Part shown: piece after piece, positions 34,800-45,382 of the stretch | How positions within the stretch are numbered: position 1 is the first letter of the stretch | Layout of the letters: every line of letters begins with the position of its first letter | NCBI RefSeq assembly: GCF_009905375.1 | Contig: NC_133648.1 | Location: 313,599,666 to 313,663,665 of the forward strand | Length of the DNA stretch: 64,000 nt | Source: Apium graveolens | Lineage: Eukaryota > Streptophyta > Magnoliopsida > Apiales > Apiaceae | Direction of reading: 5' to 3' | The notes under the pieces: model-generated | The model's database searches: none | Seen by the model: only the letters and a program-made list of their open reading frames with translations | Told to the model about the DNA's origin: nothing | Translations under genes and position numbers: made by a program

Positions 34800-36469
34800 C
34801 ACTAGAAGAAATCTCATTTTTACCAACAAAAGTTGTTGACGGAAATCTATCCGTGAGCAATTACCAACGGATTGCCGACCAATTGCAAACTTTTGAAAAG
34901 TCGATATAACATCAACGGTTTCGTAACGGGTTACTAATGAAAAGTTGCCAACGAAATTTTCCGTTGGCTAGACCAAAAGTTATAACAGAATTACTAAAAA
35001 ATTGGCAACAGATATTTAACTACAGAATACTAATAGAATAACAATAATTTACTAACAGATTACTAACTCTATACTAACCACATTGTTCGTTGTCAGTTCC
35101 ACATGTCCAACTTGTATTCGGTTAGTAATCGGTTGATAATTATAGATCGGTTATCTGTTTTTCCATAATTGTAGATCGGTTACATTTATTCTGTTACTAA
35201 TCTGTAGCGATTCTAGATCGGGTCGTGCGTATTTTTGTTACTAATCTCTTGTAAAATTTTACCATATATATATGTCAAACCCAATAATTATATCACAACT
35301 ATAAAATCAATTACGGTGCACACCCTTGTTCATTTTCTTTCTCTCGCATCTTCTCTCCCACCTCAACACTATGCAGCCAGTTCAATTTCTGTATTCCCAA
35401 GTAGGGGTTTGAGTTCTACTGGCGAATCGATTAAGTTCCGAGCTATTTATCGGCAATTTCATCTTCCTCATTTTTTGTCCCCCTCCTTATCACCTTTGCA
35501 CACACACAAGTTAAAAATATTGACATATTTTTGTTGGGCGTCATTTTACAACACAAATCAAGAATTAAAGAAGTTGTTCTCACCATTTGATTCAGTTACA
35601 GAAGGTAATCATCTATGACTACAAATATATTGATTGTAACTGTAGTTTCAGGTTTTATATATGACTAGTAACTAAATATTGTTGCAGCTACACTTACACC
35701 GGATGAAAGAGCACAAATGCCAGTTGGGTTTGGTTTTGTGACATCAGAAACAAAGATTGAAACTCGGAATGCATTGAGTACTCATGTTGTTATTATCAGG
35801 TACCAGTATCAAATGGTTGAACCAATTTTGTATAAAATATGAGTATCTTTTGAGGAAGTCCTAAGTTTTGTAAGATTTTATATATTGAGAGTGTTGTATG
35901 TAATTTTTGGTGTTAGATTAATGTTTGTAAAGTTATTTTTGATTGACTGTAAAATATCTTAATTTTTTTGAATCTTTCATTTTACCTTACTGTGAGTTGT
36001 AATTATAAATGGAGTTGAATATTTTGAGGGCAAAATATTGTGCGAATATCATATTAGAAATTATGATTATTAGCAAGGTCTCCCAATTGATTAACAAGAG
36101 ATTTCCCGGCAAAGAATTCAGAACAAAATTGAGGATGGTAAAAGGGTTCAGTTGTCAAAATTCCGATAGTATTTTGTTACCAAATGTAACAACAAATTTT
36201 CTGTTAGCAGTTTGTTATTAGAATTGCCAACCAAATATTATGTTGGTAGGGTGGTGTTTTTTGATTACTTTATAAGTGTTATTAGTCTGTTACTATTCTG
36301 TTGCTAACTTAGTTACGGACAGCTAAATCGGTTAGGAAGGTGCTTCCCAACGACGTTTTCTCTAACGCTACAGTTTAGTGGGCAATCCGTTAGGAAACGT
36401 TTTTACCAACAGATTTTGTTAACTTACCAACAAAATATGTCGTTGGTAATAATGAAATTTCTTGTAGTG
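34800..36469. mobile_element. Non-autonomous CACTA element carrying a gene fragment
   Basis: Left end CACTAGAAGAAATCTCATT and right end AATGAAATTTCTTGTAGTG are inverted and diverged. Subterminal regions repeat ACCAACGGA, TCCGTTGGC and TTGGTAAT-like motifs in both orientations. No transposase is present. The 3-bp flanks (TAT and ATT) do not match. The interior holds an RRM-like gene fragment. Confidence 0.78.
35300..35800 (+). pseudogene. Captured fragment of an organelle-type RRM gene, with intron
   Basis: One frame reads NTNQELKKLFSPFDSVTE up to 35604, followed by GT. The frame resumes after an AG at 35687 as ATLTPDERAQMPVGFGFVTS and ETRNAL. Joined across this GT-AG intron, the order matches an RNA recognition motif: helix 1, beta 2, then an RNP1-like GFGFV. 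It is closest to glycine-rich or organellar RRM proteins of plants. Upstream, ISVFPSRGLSSTGESIKFR looks like a mitochondrial targeting region, but a frame break lies near 35530 and the RNP2 strand is disrupted. The fragment stops after about 45 codons of exon 2. Family match by eye; capture by the CACTA element is inference. Confidence 0.6.
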
Positions 36470-36479
36470 ATTCAAAATT

Positions 36480-36865
36480 AATTTTATTTATACAAATATA
36501 TAATATTTTTATATTTAATAAAAAGTTGATGATCAATATTTTTAGTTTGGATAATATTATTTTTAAAATTTTAAAATTTATAAATTTTATTCAATTCTCA
36601 TTATTATATTTTAAAAATATTGTATTGATATACTCAAAGTAAGTTATTTTAAAATAATTTTCAGAAATTAACTAAAATATAACCGGACATCTGCCCGGGA
36701 ACTGATCTAATAAAATTAATATGTATTACACGCACATAATTAGTTTTGTCAAAAAAAAAAGTTTAATTAGTTTGGTGTTCTACTCGGGACAACTAATCAC
36801 AAGCTATTCAAAACATCAGGAAGTGAGAATTTATAATGTAAATTGCAAGTACATTTGTGAACTGT
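36480..36865. other. AT-rich spacer, no gene seen
   Basis: Low-complexity sequence between two transposons. Nothing recognisable. Confidence 0.4.
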
Positions 36866-37080
36866 GCCTTGATTAGAGATGCACAAAAAGTCCGGGCCCG
36901 AAAATCTGGTCCGGCCCGATCCGGTCAAAGCCCGGTCAAGCCCGGCCCGGGCTTCGGGCCTCGACGGGCCCTATATTTTTAGGCAAAGTCCGGCCCGGCC
37001 CGGCCCGGTTAAAAGCCCGGGCTTCGGCCCGGCCCGGCCAGGCCCGGTTAAAAGCCCGGGCTTCGGCCCGACCCGTAAGG

Positions 37081-37725
37081 GTAGTACACGAGGTCTGGAG
37101 CAAAAATTGAGGCGGCCCATTTTTTCGATTTGTTTTCATAATTTGTCCCTATGGATTAATGAAATTTCATTCGCGTCCATTCGGGGTCGTCCGGGAGTGA
37201 ATCGGAGCTGAAACGAATGGAACTCTATTTCCGAATAATCCTCGTAGGGGGTAGTACACGAGGTCTGGAGCAAAAATTGAGGTGACCCGTTTTTTCGATT
37301 TCTTTTCATAATTTGTCCCTATATATTTATGAAATTGCATCCGCGTCCTTCGGGATCGTCCGGGAGTGAATCGGAGCTGAAACGAATGGAACCCGGTTTC
37401 CGAATAATCCTCGTAGGGGGTAGTACACGAGGTCTGGAGCAAAAATTGAGGTGGCCCGTTTTTTTTTATTTCTTTTCATAAATTGTCCCTATGGATTTAT
37501 GAAATTGCATCCGCGTCCTTCGGGGTCGTCCTGGAGTGAATCGGAGCTGAAACGAATGGAACTATGTTTTCGAATAATCCTCGTAGGGGGTAGTACACGA
37601 GGTCTGGAGCAAAAATTGAGGCGGCCCGTTTTTTCGATTTATGAAATTGCATTCGCGTCCAATCGGGGTAGTCTAGCAGTGAATCGGAGCTGATACGAAT
37701 GGAACTTGGTTTCCGAATAATCCTC
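37081..37725 (+). repeat. Tandem repeat, ~170-bp unit, nearly four copies
   Basis: Units begin GTAGTACACGAGGTCTGGAG at 37081, 37251, 37420 and 37590 (periods 170, 169 and 170). The fourth copy has an internal deletion of about 25 bp and ends at TCCGAATAATCCTC, after which the hAT terminal motifs resume. Units differ by scattered substitutions. Confidence 0.92.
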
Positions 37726-37999
37726 GGCCCGGCCCGGTTAAAAGCCCGGGCTTCGGCCCGACCCGATTAAAAACCCGAAAAGACCCGGTTATAATCTGAT
37801 TATTCTAATATATTTTCTTATATATTTATAAATTCACATTTACTATAAATATAAATAATACTTTAAATATATATATATATATATTTACATATTTGTGATT
37901 AATAATATTATTTATATACTTCGTTGCATAAATAATGAAAGAAAATATAATAAGTACACTATATATATTTGGATATCATTGTCATGAATATTTGGATAT

Positions 38000-38054
38000 C
38001 ATTGTTATCATAACAATGATATCATTGTTATCATTGTTATCATAACAATGATAA
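38000..38054. repeat. Nested perfect palindromes, ATCATTGTTATCATAACAAT
   Basis: ATCATTGTTATCATAACAAT and its inverse alternate three times, forming overlapping hairpins inside the AT-rich core of the hAT-type element. Confidence 0.7.
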
Positions 38055-38636
38055 AATATATTATATAAACATGTTTATTTTTTACCGAACTTAAATGTTT
38101 TCAACGAAGTAATGTTTTTCTAAAATATTCCATGTAAACTAATACATTTTTACGATAATCTAATTACTAACACATGTATTCTTCGGAATCTCTAATAATA
38201 CTAGATCCGAATTAAATTAGAAAAAAGTCAAGCCTAATCCGACCCGGCCCGAAAAAAAGCCCGATTAGGCCCGCCTCGAGGGCCCAAATGGGTTTTGACA
38301 TTACCGGAAAGCCCGACCCGGCCCGGTCAAAGTCAAAGCCCGAAAAACCCGACTCGATCAAAGCCCGGGCTTTTTAAGGCCCGATCAAAGTCCTGCCCCG
38401 GTGGGCCTTTGTGCATCTCTAGCCTTAATATACGAATGTAGGTAATTCTTACATAGACAGCAAGAATAGAACAGAAGGAATTTGTTAAAGGGTGAAGAAC
38501 TAACACGAGATGATTTGATGAAGGATCAAACAATATATCCTTATTAATACTCGTACGTGGATGGAACACTCTAAATAGCCATAGCCGATTTCTTATAGAC
38601 TCCAATGAAGATCAACATGATAAAGAAAGCCATACT

Positions 38637-39200
38637 CAAACCAAATCAATAGTAAATCACAGTTGAAATCTCGGATAAACAAATTATACCACCAACATGA
38701 ATACCATTATCAGAAACTAAATACCTGGTTCCTACTTCCTAGTACTTCACGAGGGATATAACAACTATCTCCATGGGTAAATACTAAATATAAATTAACC
38801 CGCAGGTTCTTCAAATTTTAACTAACAAGAAGCAATATAGCACGATGCAGACTGCAGAGCATTCTGCTGCTTTTTTTTATGAAAACAAGGATTCTACCAA
38901 GACTATAGAACTCAAGTCCAGTAACTTTAGCAGAACTGATAACATGTAGAAAGGATCTTCAATTTTTATTAATAAGACGAACAGAAAATAAGAATATGCC
39001 TGCAAGAAACACTTAAAAATCCCCAACCAATGATCAAAAACTATTAACATCAACAGCAGATTCAGACAGATAGAGGGACAGACGATGAGAAAGTAAATGC
39101 AAGGTAATCTCAAACCAAAACGATAGGTAAATTCACAATCGAAATCTCTGATCCACAAATTTAAACCAACAAGAGTACCATCTTAAGAAGCTAAAACTAG
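38637..39200 (-). repeat. Duplicated 3' flanking blocks of the tandem gene family
   Basis: A block at about 38637-38720 (CTCAAACCAAATCAATAGTAA ... ATACCATTATCAGAAAC in outline) resembles the block downstream of gene 1 at 39110-39195. It also resembles the equivalent blocks at 44765-44840, 48795-48875 and 50660-50740. The extra copy at 38637 has no coding exon next to it and may be the relic of a fifth gene unit or a local 3' duplication. Confidence 0.45.
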
Positions 39201-39292
39201 TTCAAAGTGGTAGATTACTTAAGCTAGAAATCGAAACAGAAAACAGTAGAAAACCTCCAGGCTACATGCCAAAGGAGGATGACTGCCGAAAC

Positions 39293-39658
39293 TTAATACT
39301 TGTTGTATTTTGAGTAGTACCCAACACCTTTGTTGTTGCTGTTGCTGCTCTTATCAAAGGCAACATGCTTCACCCTGTCCTCATGGTAGTACTCAGTGTA
39401 GCCGCTTTTATCACCAACTTTGTAGGTAGCAGAAGTGGTGTGCTCATTCTTGTAGCCACGATTTCCAGACCTATCCACAAACGGTTCGCCACACACTGCC
39501 TTGTCCTTACCAGTGAAACGCTCATAGCTCCCACTCTGCTTGTCCTCATTCTTAGCACGGTATGTCTGCTGATGCACGTTCACCTGGTTTACACTGTTTT
39601 TGGCCATGGACTTTGAGTAACCGGTACCATAGTCACCAAGAGCGTATTCTTCTGCCAT
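39293..39658 (-). CDS. Tandem family gene 1: unrecognised hydrophilic protein, 121 aa
   Basis: A single coding exon starts at ATG 39658 (MAEEYALGDYGTGYSKS) and ends at 39293. It contains the conserved family block: QVNVHQQTYRAKNEDKQSGS, YERF, GEPFVDRSGNRGYK, TYKVGDKSGYTEYY and VKHVAFDKSS, ending in YY-x-KYNKY. There is no signal peptide or membrane segment, and it is rich in Lys, Tyr, Ser and Asp. It is the shortest member and almost lacks the N-terminal acidic region of its paralogues. A likely acceptor (GGATGTAG) abuts the ATG. The 5' UTR exon is probably near 40878-40960 (donor AAAT|GTGAGT), giving an intron of about 1.2 kb. The repeated conserved block argues it is real. I do not recognise the family and assign no function. 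Confidence 0.8.
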   Translation of the reverse strand: MAEEYALGDYGTGYSKSMAKNSVNQVNVHQQTYRAKNEDKQSGSYERFTGKDKAVCGEPFVDRSGNRGYKNEHTTSATYKVGDKSGYTEYYHEDRVKHVAFDKSSNSNNKGVGYYSKYNKY

Positions 39659-40960
39659 CTACATCCACCAAGAGCATAACTATTAGACATTTCTTATAAA
39701 CAACGCAGACAGAATGCAGAGACTAGTTTATAATCAATTCATCTTCAAATAAGTGGTTGATTTTGAACAATTCAACCTACCTACTAGCCAAATCCATGAT
39801 ACACAACAACAGTTACAAGGGCAAGCAGAGAAGTATAAGTTCATAGTTAACCATAACTACAAGTAATTAAGCGTCAATCATACTTGGCCTTAAACAATAC
39901 GTGTAGTCTCCCCATTGTTATCTAAACAGAAGAGAAGGCAATAGCGATGTAGAAAAGCACGATAGGCTCATAACTCAACGCCACAAGAAAACCAAACTGA
40001 CCAGATATTTTATTACATTGATAAGGCCTATATAACAGCTAATGCAACACGTAAACAGACTATCAAGGAAACATAATCACGATCAAATCTGATTCATCTA
40101 TTATCACCATTTTGTAACACTATGATGCAGATCACGATTGTCGCATTAAAGGATAATATCAACACAAAATGTGAACACTACAAAAGTCCGCAACCAAAAT
40201 GTACCAAAATGTATCAAGCTTAACAACGATCTGTCAAACACAGAGCACGTAATTTTCATTTCATACTAGACCTCGTAAAAAATACATCAACACTAACAAA
40301 GCTCGCTATTCAAAGCCGTGCAAGCATCTAAACTAGATCTAATGCTCAAAATTAATTTCTAGGCCACAGTATAAAAAGTAATATGACTTCAAACTTCAGC
40401 ATCTAAATTTTGTAAAAAGCTAAAATATCGAGAAACCAAACTAATCGAAAGATAAAATCAGGCTGAAAATGTATACACTAGTACTAAAAATAATTATACA
40501 TACATCAAGAACATGACAATGTTGCATCTCTCTTTCTCTCTCTCTCCCTCCCTCTCTCCCTCTCTCTCTCTCCATGTACAAAGCAGATCATGATAGTCAT
40601 ATTAGAAGCCAAAATCAACAATACATATGAACAAACCAACTATAATACATACATAAACATACACACGCATACATTTATACATTTCAAATCAAGGTGAACA
40701 TAAAACGAAGCTACAACTGTACAGTAAAAAAATAAAAAATAGAACAGTTTATGAAGACATGATTAAGTGATTAACACGTTACAGTGAGACAAATAGAACA
40801 AAATATACAGATAAATAACAACAATGTGCATATATAAAAGCAGAAAATTAAAAAAAATACTTGTATATAAAACTCACATTTGATGAAGAAAATAACAAGA
40901 GATGCTAGCTAGGGCTTTTGCTGTGAAGTGTGAAAAAGGACCGTTGTAAAGGAAAATGCG
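39659..40960 (-). other. 5' UTR exon and intron of tandem gene 1
   Basis: The inferred intron runs 40877-39659. The proximal exon ends CTTCATCAAAT at 40878, the same exon end as in genes 2 and 4. The intron holds a pyrimidine microsatellite (CTCTCT..., 40529-40574). Short blocks such as ATTATCACCATTTTGTAACA near 40100 resemble the introns of genes 2 and 4. Confidence 0.55.
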
Positions 40961-41614
40961 AGAGATACCAAATTGGTTCCTAAAAAAATTACAAAATGTC
41001 ACGTGTAAGGGTTTTATTGGTTATATGAAAATGGACCCCCACATCAGCCTCATTTTATAACAAATTTTTGTACAATCTTTTGTGCCCCTAACATTACTTC
41101 TCCCGTAAATGTGTGTGTGGGGAAGTGGGTTGTTATTTATCGAGGGAGTGAGATAAGCATGACTGCATGAGTTAGATGATTTAATGACAACCGTTCGATC
41201 GAAAGATGTTGTTTTTAACTGCTGTCATCTACATTTTTAACCTTATCCGAGCAAGGTAACTACTAAATACTTCCGCGGTAAATAGAAGATTCGGGTGATG
41301 GTGAACTTTATGGGAAGTTGAGTTGAACTAAGAAGCGGAAATCCGTATTGTAGATTCGTATTATTTTTGGCCATTAATTCATAATCTATAATTAAACGGA
41401 TTGATCGAAATATTAATTAAATATGTTTAATAAAATATAAATATAAATAATTTATTAAATTATATATATTGATTTAAGAAAAAAATGTACTGATTAATTG
41501 AATTATAAAATCAAATCGACTGAACGTATAGAAACAATTAATCGGGTAATTAACCGATAAAATTGATAATTTGTAGAACAGAGGTACGTATATTTCGTGA
41601 AAGATACTTCCATG

Positions 41615-41725
41615 TCATTTTCTGCCAAAAGATTTTTTTTACCGTGCAGTAATTAAACAGACTTGGTGTCTCTAATTTTTTGCCAAAAGATTTTTCACTG
41701 TACAGTAATTAAACAGACTTGGTCT
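41615..41725 (-). promoter_or_regulatory. Duplicated upstream block of tandem gene 1
   Basis: Two tandem copies of about 60 bp share GCCAAAAGATTTTT, CAGTAATTAAACAGACTTGG. Single related blocks lie upstream of gene 2 (about 46900-46940) and gene 4 (about 53850-53900). In gene 1 the block is displaced about 700 bp from the first exon, apparently by an insertion. The regulatory role is inference from conservation among paralogues. Confidence 0.5.
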
Positions 41726-41937
41726 TTCATACGCTACCAATAGCCCGGGAAGAGCGGAAGATGGTTCGATTTCGAAGAAAGATTAATTTATTAACAAATG
41801 GTTGCTTATCATTCCGAATTTGATTATCATTCAATCTTTGAATTTATTTTTATAAATATTCCAACAAAAAAAGGAACTAGCTGCGACAAATTATTCAACG
41901 TTGATAGGAAAATATGGAGATATAGTAATAAATTATA

Positions 41938-42554
41938 GAGTTAATTCCATTTTGTAACTCCTACCTTTCATTGAATAACAAAACTATATACTTACTTTCA
42001 AAAATGCAGTTTGCAACCCCTAATTTTAGACATCAAATACAATATGCATCCCTTTAACCATTTTGTTAAAAAATATTTATATTGTGGAGGGTATAATTGA
42101 AATTCAGAAAAATATTTAAATAATAATTTTTAATTAAACTAAAATTTAGAATTTCAAATTATAAAAATAATATTAATGTCAATTATTTAATTACTCAATA
42201 TAATTTTTAAAATTTTAAAATATAGATATATTTAGAAACTTTATGATTATATATATAAACATATATTTTGCTTAATAAATATATTTTAAGTATTTAGCAT
42301 TATGAATAATTTAGTGTATTACTAATAGAAAATTGTTATAATTATTTTCATGTAAAAAAATCATTAAAATAAATATTTTAATTAATTTAAAATTTTAGTT
42401 ATTAATATTAACATCTCAATTTCAATTTTATAATCGTTAGGGATGCATGTTGTAGTTGATATTGAAAATTAGGGGTTGCAAACTGTATTTTACAAAGTAG
42501 ATATACTGTTTTGATTTTAAATGAAAGGTGGGGGCTACAAAGTGCAATTAACTC
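41938..42554. mobile_element. Foldback MITE with ~115-bp inverted repeats
   Basis: Left end GAGTTAATTCCATTTTGTAA and right end CAAAGTGCAATTAACTC are inverted, as are the longer stretches through GCAGTTTGCAACCCCTAATTTT and ATGCATCCCT. The core is AT-rich. GAGTTAATTGCACTTTG termini are a common plant MITE type. No exact target duplication was found. Confidence 0.75.
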
Positions 42555-42679
42555 TTAATATTATAAGGATAGTGATTTTTGTTTGCGTTATTATAAGATA
42601 TAAAATTTATTGACCAAGTATTATAATTTTTATATATACTAAATTTTTATGAATTAGAATGGATAATTTTAAGAGTATA

Positions 42680-43175
42680 TTTATTAAATATAGTAGTAGA
42701 CGTGACAATTCGTCCGTGTCGTATATTTTCATATTGTGTATTTTGGTATTTTGTGTACGTGAAGTTCAAATACAAAACCAACATATTTGGGGTTCGTGTA
42801 TTTTAGTTTCATGTCATTTTGTGTCGTATTTTTCGTATAAAATTAAATATTAATATTAATTAAAATAATGTAAGATTTGTACGTAATTTTTTTGCGAAAT
42901 ATAATATATATATCACACTTATATATATATTGTAAAATTAAGTAATTATTTCAAAAATAATTATGCATATATCTATTATATATATACATATATACATTAT
43001 AAATATTAATATTTAGTTATAATATATAATATGTCATATTTTTCGTGTCATGTTGTGTATTTGAAGTGAAAACACAAAATCGACACTAAATCTCGATCAT
43101 GTACTTTATGTACTTTAGTGTTTATGTATTTTCGTGTTATGTACTAAGAATACAAATACAAATACTAAATTTTCA
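42680..43175. repeat. hAT-like degenerate element (ACACGAAA/TTTCGTGT motifs)
   Basis: Repeated TTTTCGTGT, GTGTCGTATT and TGTACTTTAGTG motifs on both sides of an AT-rich core resemble the interior of the element at 48325-48748. No intact termini were identified. Confidence 0.35.
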
Positions 43176-43199
43176 TCTAGTTTAAAAATCGTTAAGTCA

Positions 43200-44120
43200 G
43201 CCTGTTTTAGCTTTCAAAAAAAATGATCATTCTTGGGCCACAAGCCCATTACGAACTTAGGTGGACCATTTGGTAGCCTGAACATAATGGTCACATAGCC
43301 ACAAATATAACGAAAATTTGAAAGTGGTCCAGTGATACTTTCCCATTTTAGTCCCCGTTTCAGAATAATTCATCTCAGTTTTCATTTCTCTCGTATCCTT
43401 ATATACTAAAATCCTAGCGGCTTCTCATCCTCTAAATTCGTTTTTTATTTTTATTTATTTTTTAAATTTATATTCAATATTTTTGTTATGAAATTTTTCT
43501 TTGAAATTTTATATTCATAAAATAAATTATTTTATTTGGTTTTTGATTAATTTTTAGAAAAATGATAACTTATAAATTATTATTCACCAAACACATCATC
43601 AAATTCAAATTATAGGTAAAATTAACCAAACGCGTAAATCATTTATAAGTTTACTAATTTACTACTTATAAATAAAATTATTTAAACACCTAAATAATTT
43701 ATAAATTACGATTTTCATATTATTTATATGTCAATTTTTAATTTTTAATTATAGATTATATTTTTTTAATAGATGAATGTTTTTGCTGAGTCAGCACTCC
43801 GCATTCAATGCTAGTGAGTAGTGACTAGTGAGTCGTGAGAATGAAATGTACTCTGCGTCCGTGAAATTTGAAAACACTGTTCTATGGGCTATGTCATCTG
43901 CACAATCTATGGCTGGTCCTCGAGTTCAAAATTGCTAGTTAAATTTGGCCTAGGGGCTTCATAATTCATGCCTACACTAAATATTTGATGAAAATTTGAA
44001 ATTATATATTCTGAAATTTTGTCAATCAAACTTTAATTATTGAACTTGTACAAACTTTTTGTGACAAATAAAGTTGAGAAATGATGACAAAATTAGTGGT
44101 AGGGAAGGAGTAACAGTTTT
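43200..44120. other. Intergenic, no gene seen
   Basis: No coding frame. Near 43850, CTGCGTCCGTGAAATTTGAAAA matches the start of the MITE fragment at 59465-59514, suggesting a decayed Stowaway-type end. Confidence 0.35.
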
Positions 44121-44126
44121 TTTACT

Positions 44127-44370
44127 GCTCCCTCCGTCCTAAAATATTTCTTCCATTTTGATTTTTTTATCCTTCATGTTAAGCGATTGACTACTAATTT
44201 ACGTCTAATTTATAAAATTAAACATAATAATTAATGATTTTGTTGAATTTGTATTTATGTATACTTTAATATAATGAAGTTTTTATATTTGATACTAATA
44301 CGAAATTAATAATTAAAAGTGTACATTTACAAACGTGTCAGAAAATGTTTTTAGTGACAGACCGAATGCT
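44127..44370. mobile_element. Stowaway MITE, right end decayed
   Basis: Starts GCTCCCTCCGTCCTAAAATA and shares GCGATTGACTACTAATTTAC, the ATACTTTAATA block and ACAAACGTGTC with the copy at 15460-15718. Its right terminus has lost the GGAGGGAG sequence. Confidence 0.7.
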
Positions 44371-44941
44371 TTCAAATAGATAATATCGAATATGGTAATG
44401 TTAAGTTAGCTTATTCAACCTAGCAATAAAAGAAATAGCTATGATTTAATTATTAATGAACCAAAATTATTTAAACTGAACACTCTTACATTGCACCATT
44501 ATTTTTAAGCAAATGATCCCTGAAATTAAACCATTTATCTTGTAAACTAATGACAACGTTTGAGATTATAAACATGGATGTATTCACTTTCACTATGCAA
44601 CTCCAGATAAGGCCAGAAAAGAAAGCCTGGAACTCAGTAGTTAGCACCACCAACTCCTTTTCTAAGTCATCTTAACGTTATCTGCTCTCGCAGTTCTACG
44701 GTCGAGTCCACAACAGCAATCAAGTGATTAGATACAAAGAAAGTAAGTGATTTTCAAACCAAGCCTCAAACCAAATCCATAGTAATATCCTAATAGAATA
44801 CTTCATACAGAACTTAAACCATCAACAGAAGTACCAGCATTACCAAACTAGATAAGTAGTTCCTGATACTAAAGCTTAAATTCAAGATCAAAACATAGAT
44901 AACCTCCAGGCTACATGCCAATGGAGGATAGATGGTAAAAC

Positions 44942-45382
44942 CTAATACCTGTTGTATTTTGGGTAGTACCCAACTGCTTTCTTGTTGCTGCTGCTGCTTT
45001 TATCGAATTCGACATGCTTCACCCTCTCCTCGCGGTAGTACTCAGTATAGCCGCTTTTGTCACCGACTTTGTAGGTAGCAGATTTGGTGTGCTCATCCTT
45101 GTAACCTCGATTCCCAGACCTATCCACAAAGGGTTCACCAGAGACAGCCTTGTCCTTGGCAGTGAAACGCTCATAGCTCCCGCTCTGTTTGTCCTCATTC
45201 TTAGCACGGTATGTCTGCTGATGCACATTCACCTGACTCCCACCACTCAGCGTCATGGACTTTGAGTAACTGGTGCCATAGCCTGAATGCCCTCCGCTTT
45301 TCGTGTTGGGCACTGAGTAAATGGTACCTATGTAACCAACAGCACAATCTTCATCATCCGAATCTGAATACATTCCTGCCAT
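44942..45382 (-). CDS. Tandem family gene 2: unrecognised acidic/hydrophilic protein, 146 aa
   Basis: The coding exon starts at ATG 45382 (MAGMYSDSDDEDCAVGYIGT), with an acceptor CAG at 45390 just upstream. It ends in AVGYYPKYNRY. Residues 1-40 are acidic and Ser/Tyr-rich. From SMTLSGGSQVNVHQQTYRAK on it follows the family block closely, with about 8 substitutions and a one-residue gap against gene 4 over about 97 residues. There is no signal peptide or membrane segment. The 5' exon ends at 46721 (AAAT|GTAAGT), giving a 1.3-kb intron. A TATA-like TTTATAAATACA lies near 46788. This copy is intact and has the clearest promoter. Family and function are not recognised. Confidence 0.85.
   Translation of the reverse strand: MAGMYSDSDDEDCAVGYIGTIYSVPNTKSGGHSGYGTSYSKSMTLSGGSQVNVHQQTYRAKNEDKQSGSYERFTAKDKAVSGEPFVDRSGNRGYKDEHTKSATYKVGDKSGYTEYYREERVKHVEFDKSSSSNKKAVGYYPKYNRY

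Larger units (their letters stand above)
36874..38421. mobile_element. hAT-type element containing a 170-bp minisatellite
   Basis: Ends TAGAGATGCACAAAAAG and CTTTGTGCATCTCTA are inverted. Flanks are GCCTTGAT (36866-36873) and GCCTTAAT (38422-38429), an 8-bp duplication with one mismatch. Both subterminal regions are dense in GGCCCGGCCCG and AAAGCCCGGGCTT motifs. The middle includes a tandem array (37081-37725) and then AT-rich sequence. Open frames here (36879-37211, 37167-37442, 37451-37693 and 38333-38605) follow the repeats and are not genes. Confidence 0.85.

Noticed and set aside
35235..35618. Complete 127-residue protein gene
   Set aside because: The frame reads through the donor site at 35605. 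Similarity to an RRM needs a frame break and an intron, so it is a captured fragment, not an intact gene.
36879..37693. Pro/Gly/Arg-rich frames
   Set aside because: They are translations of GGCCCGG terminal motifs and the 170-bp tandem repeat of a transposon.
37081..37725. CRISPR-like array (regular repeats)
   Set aside because: The repeats are contiguous 170-bp units without spacers in a plant transposon; it is a minisatellite.
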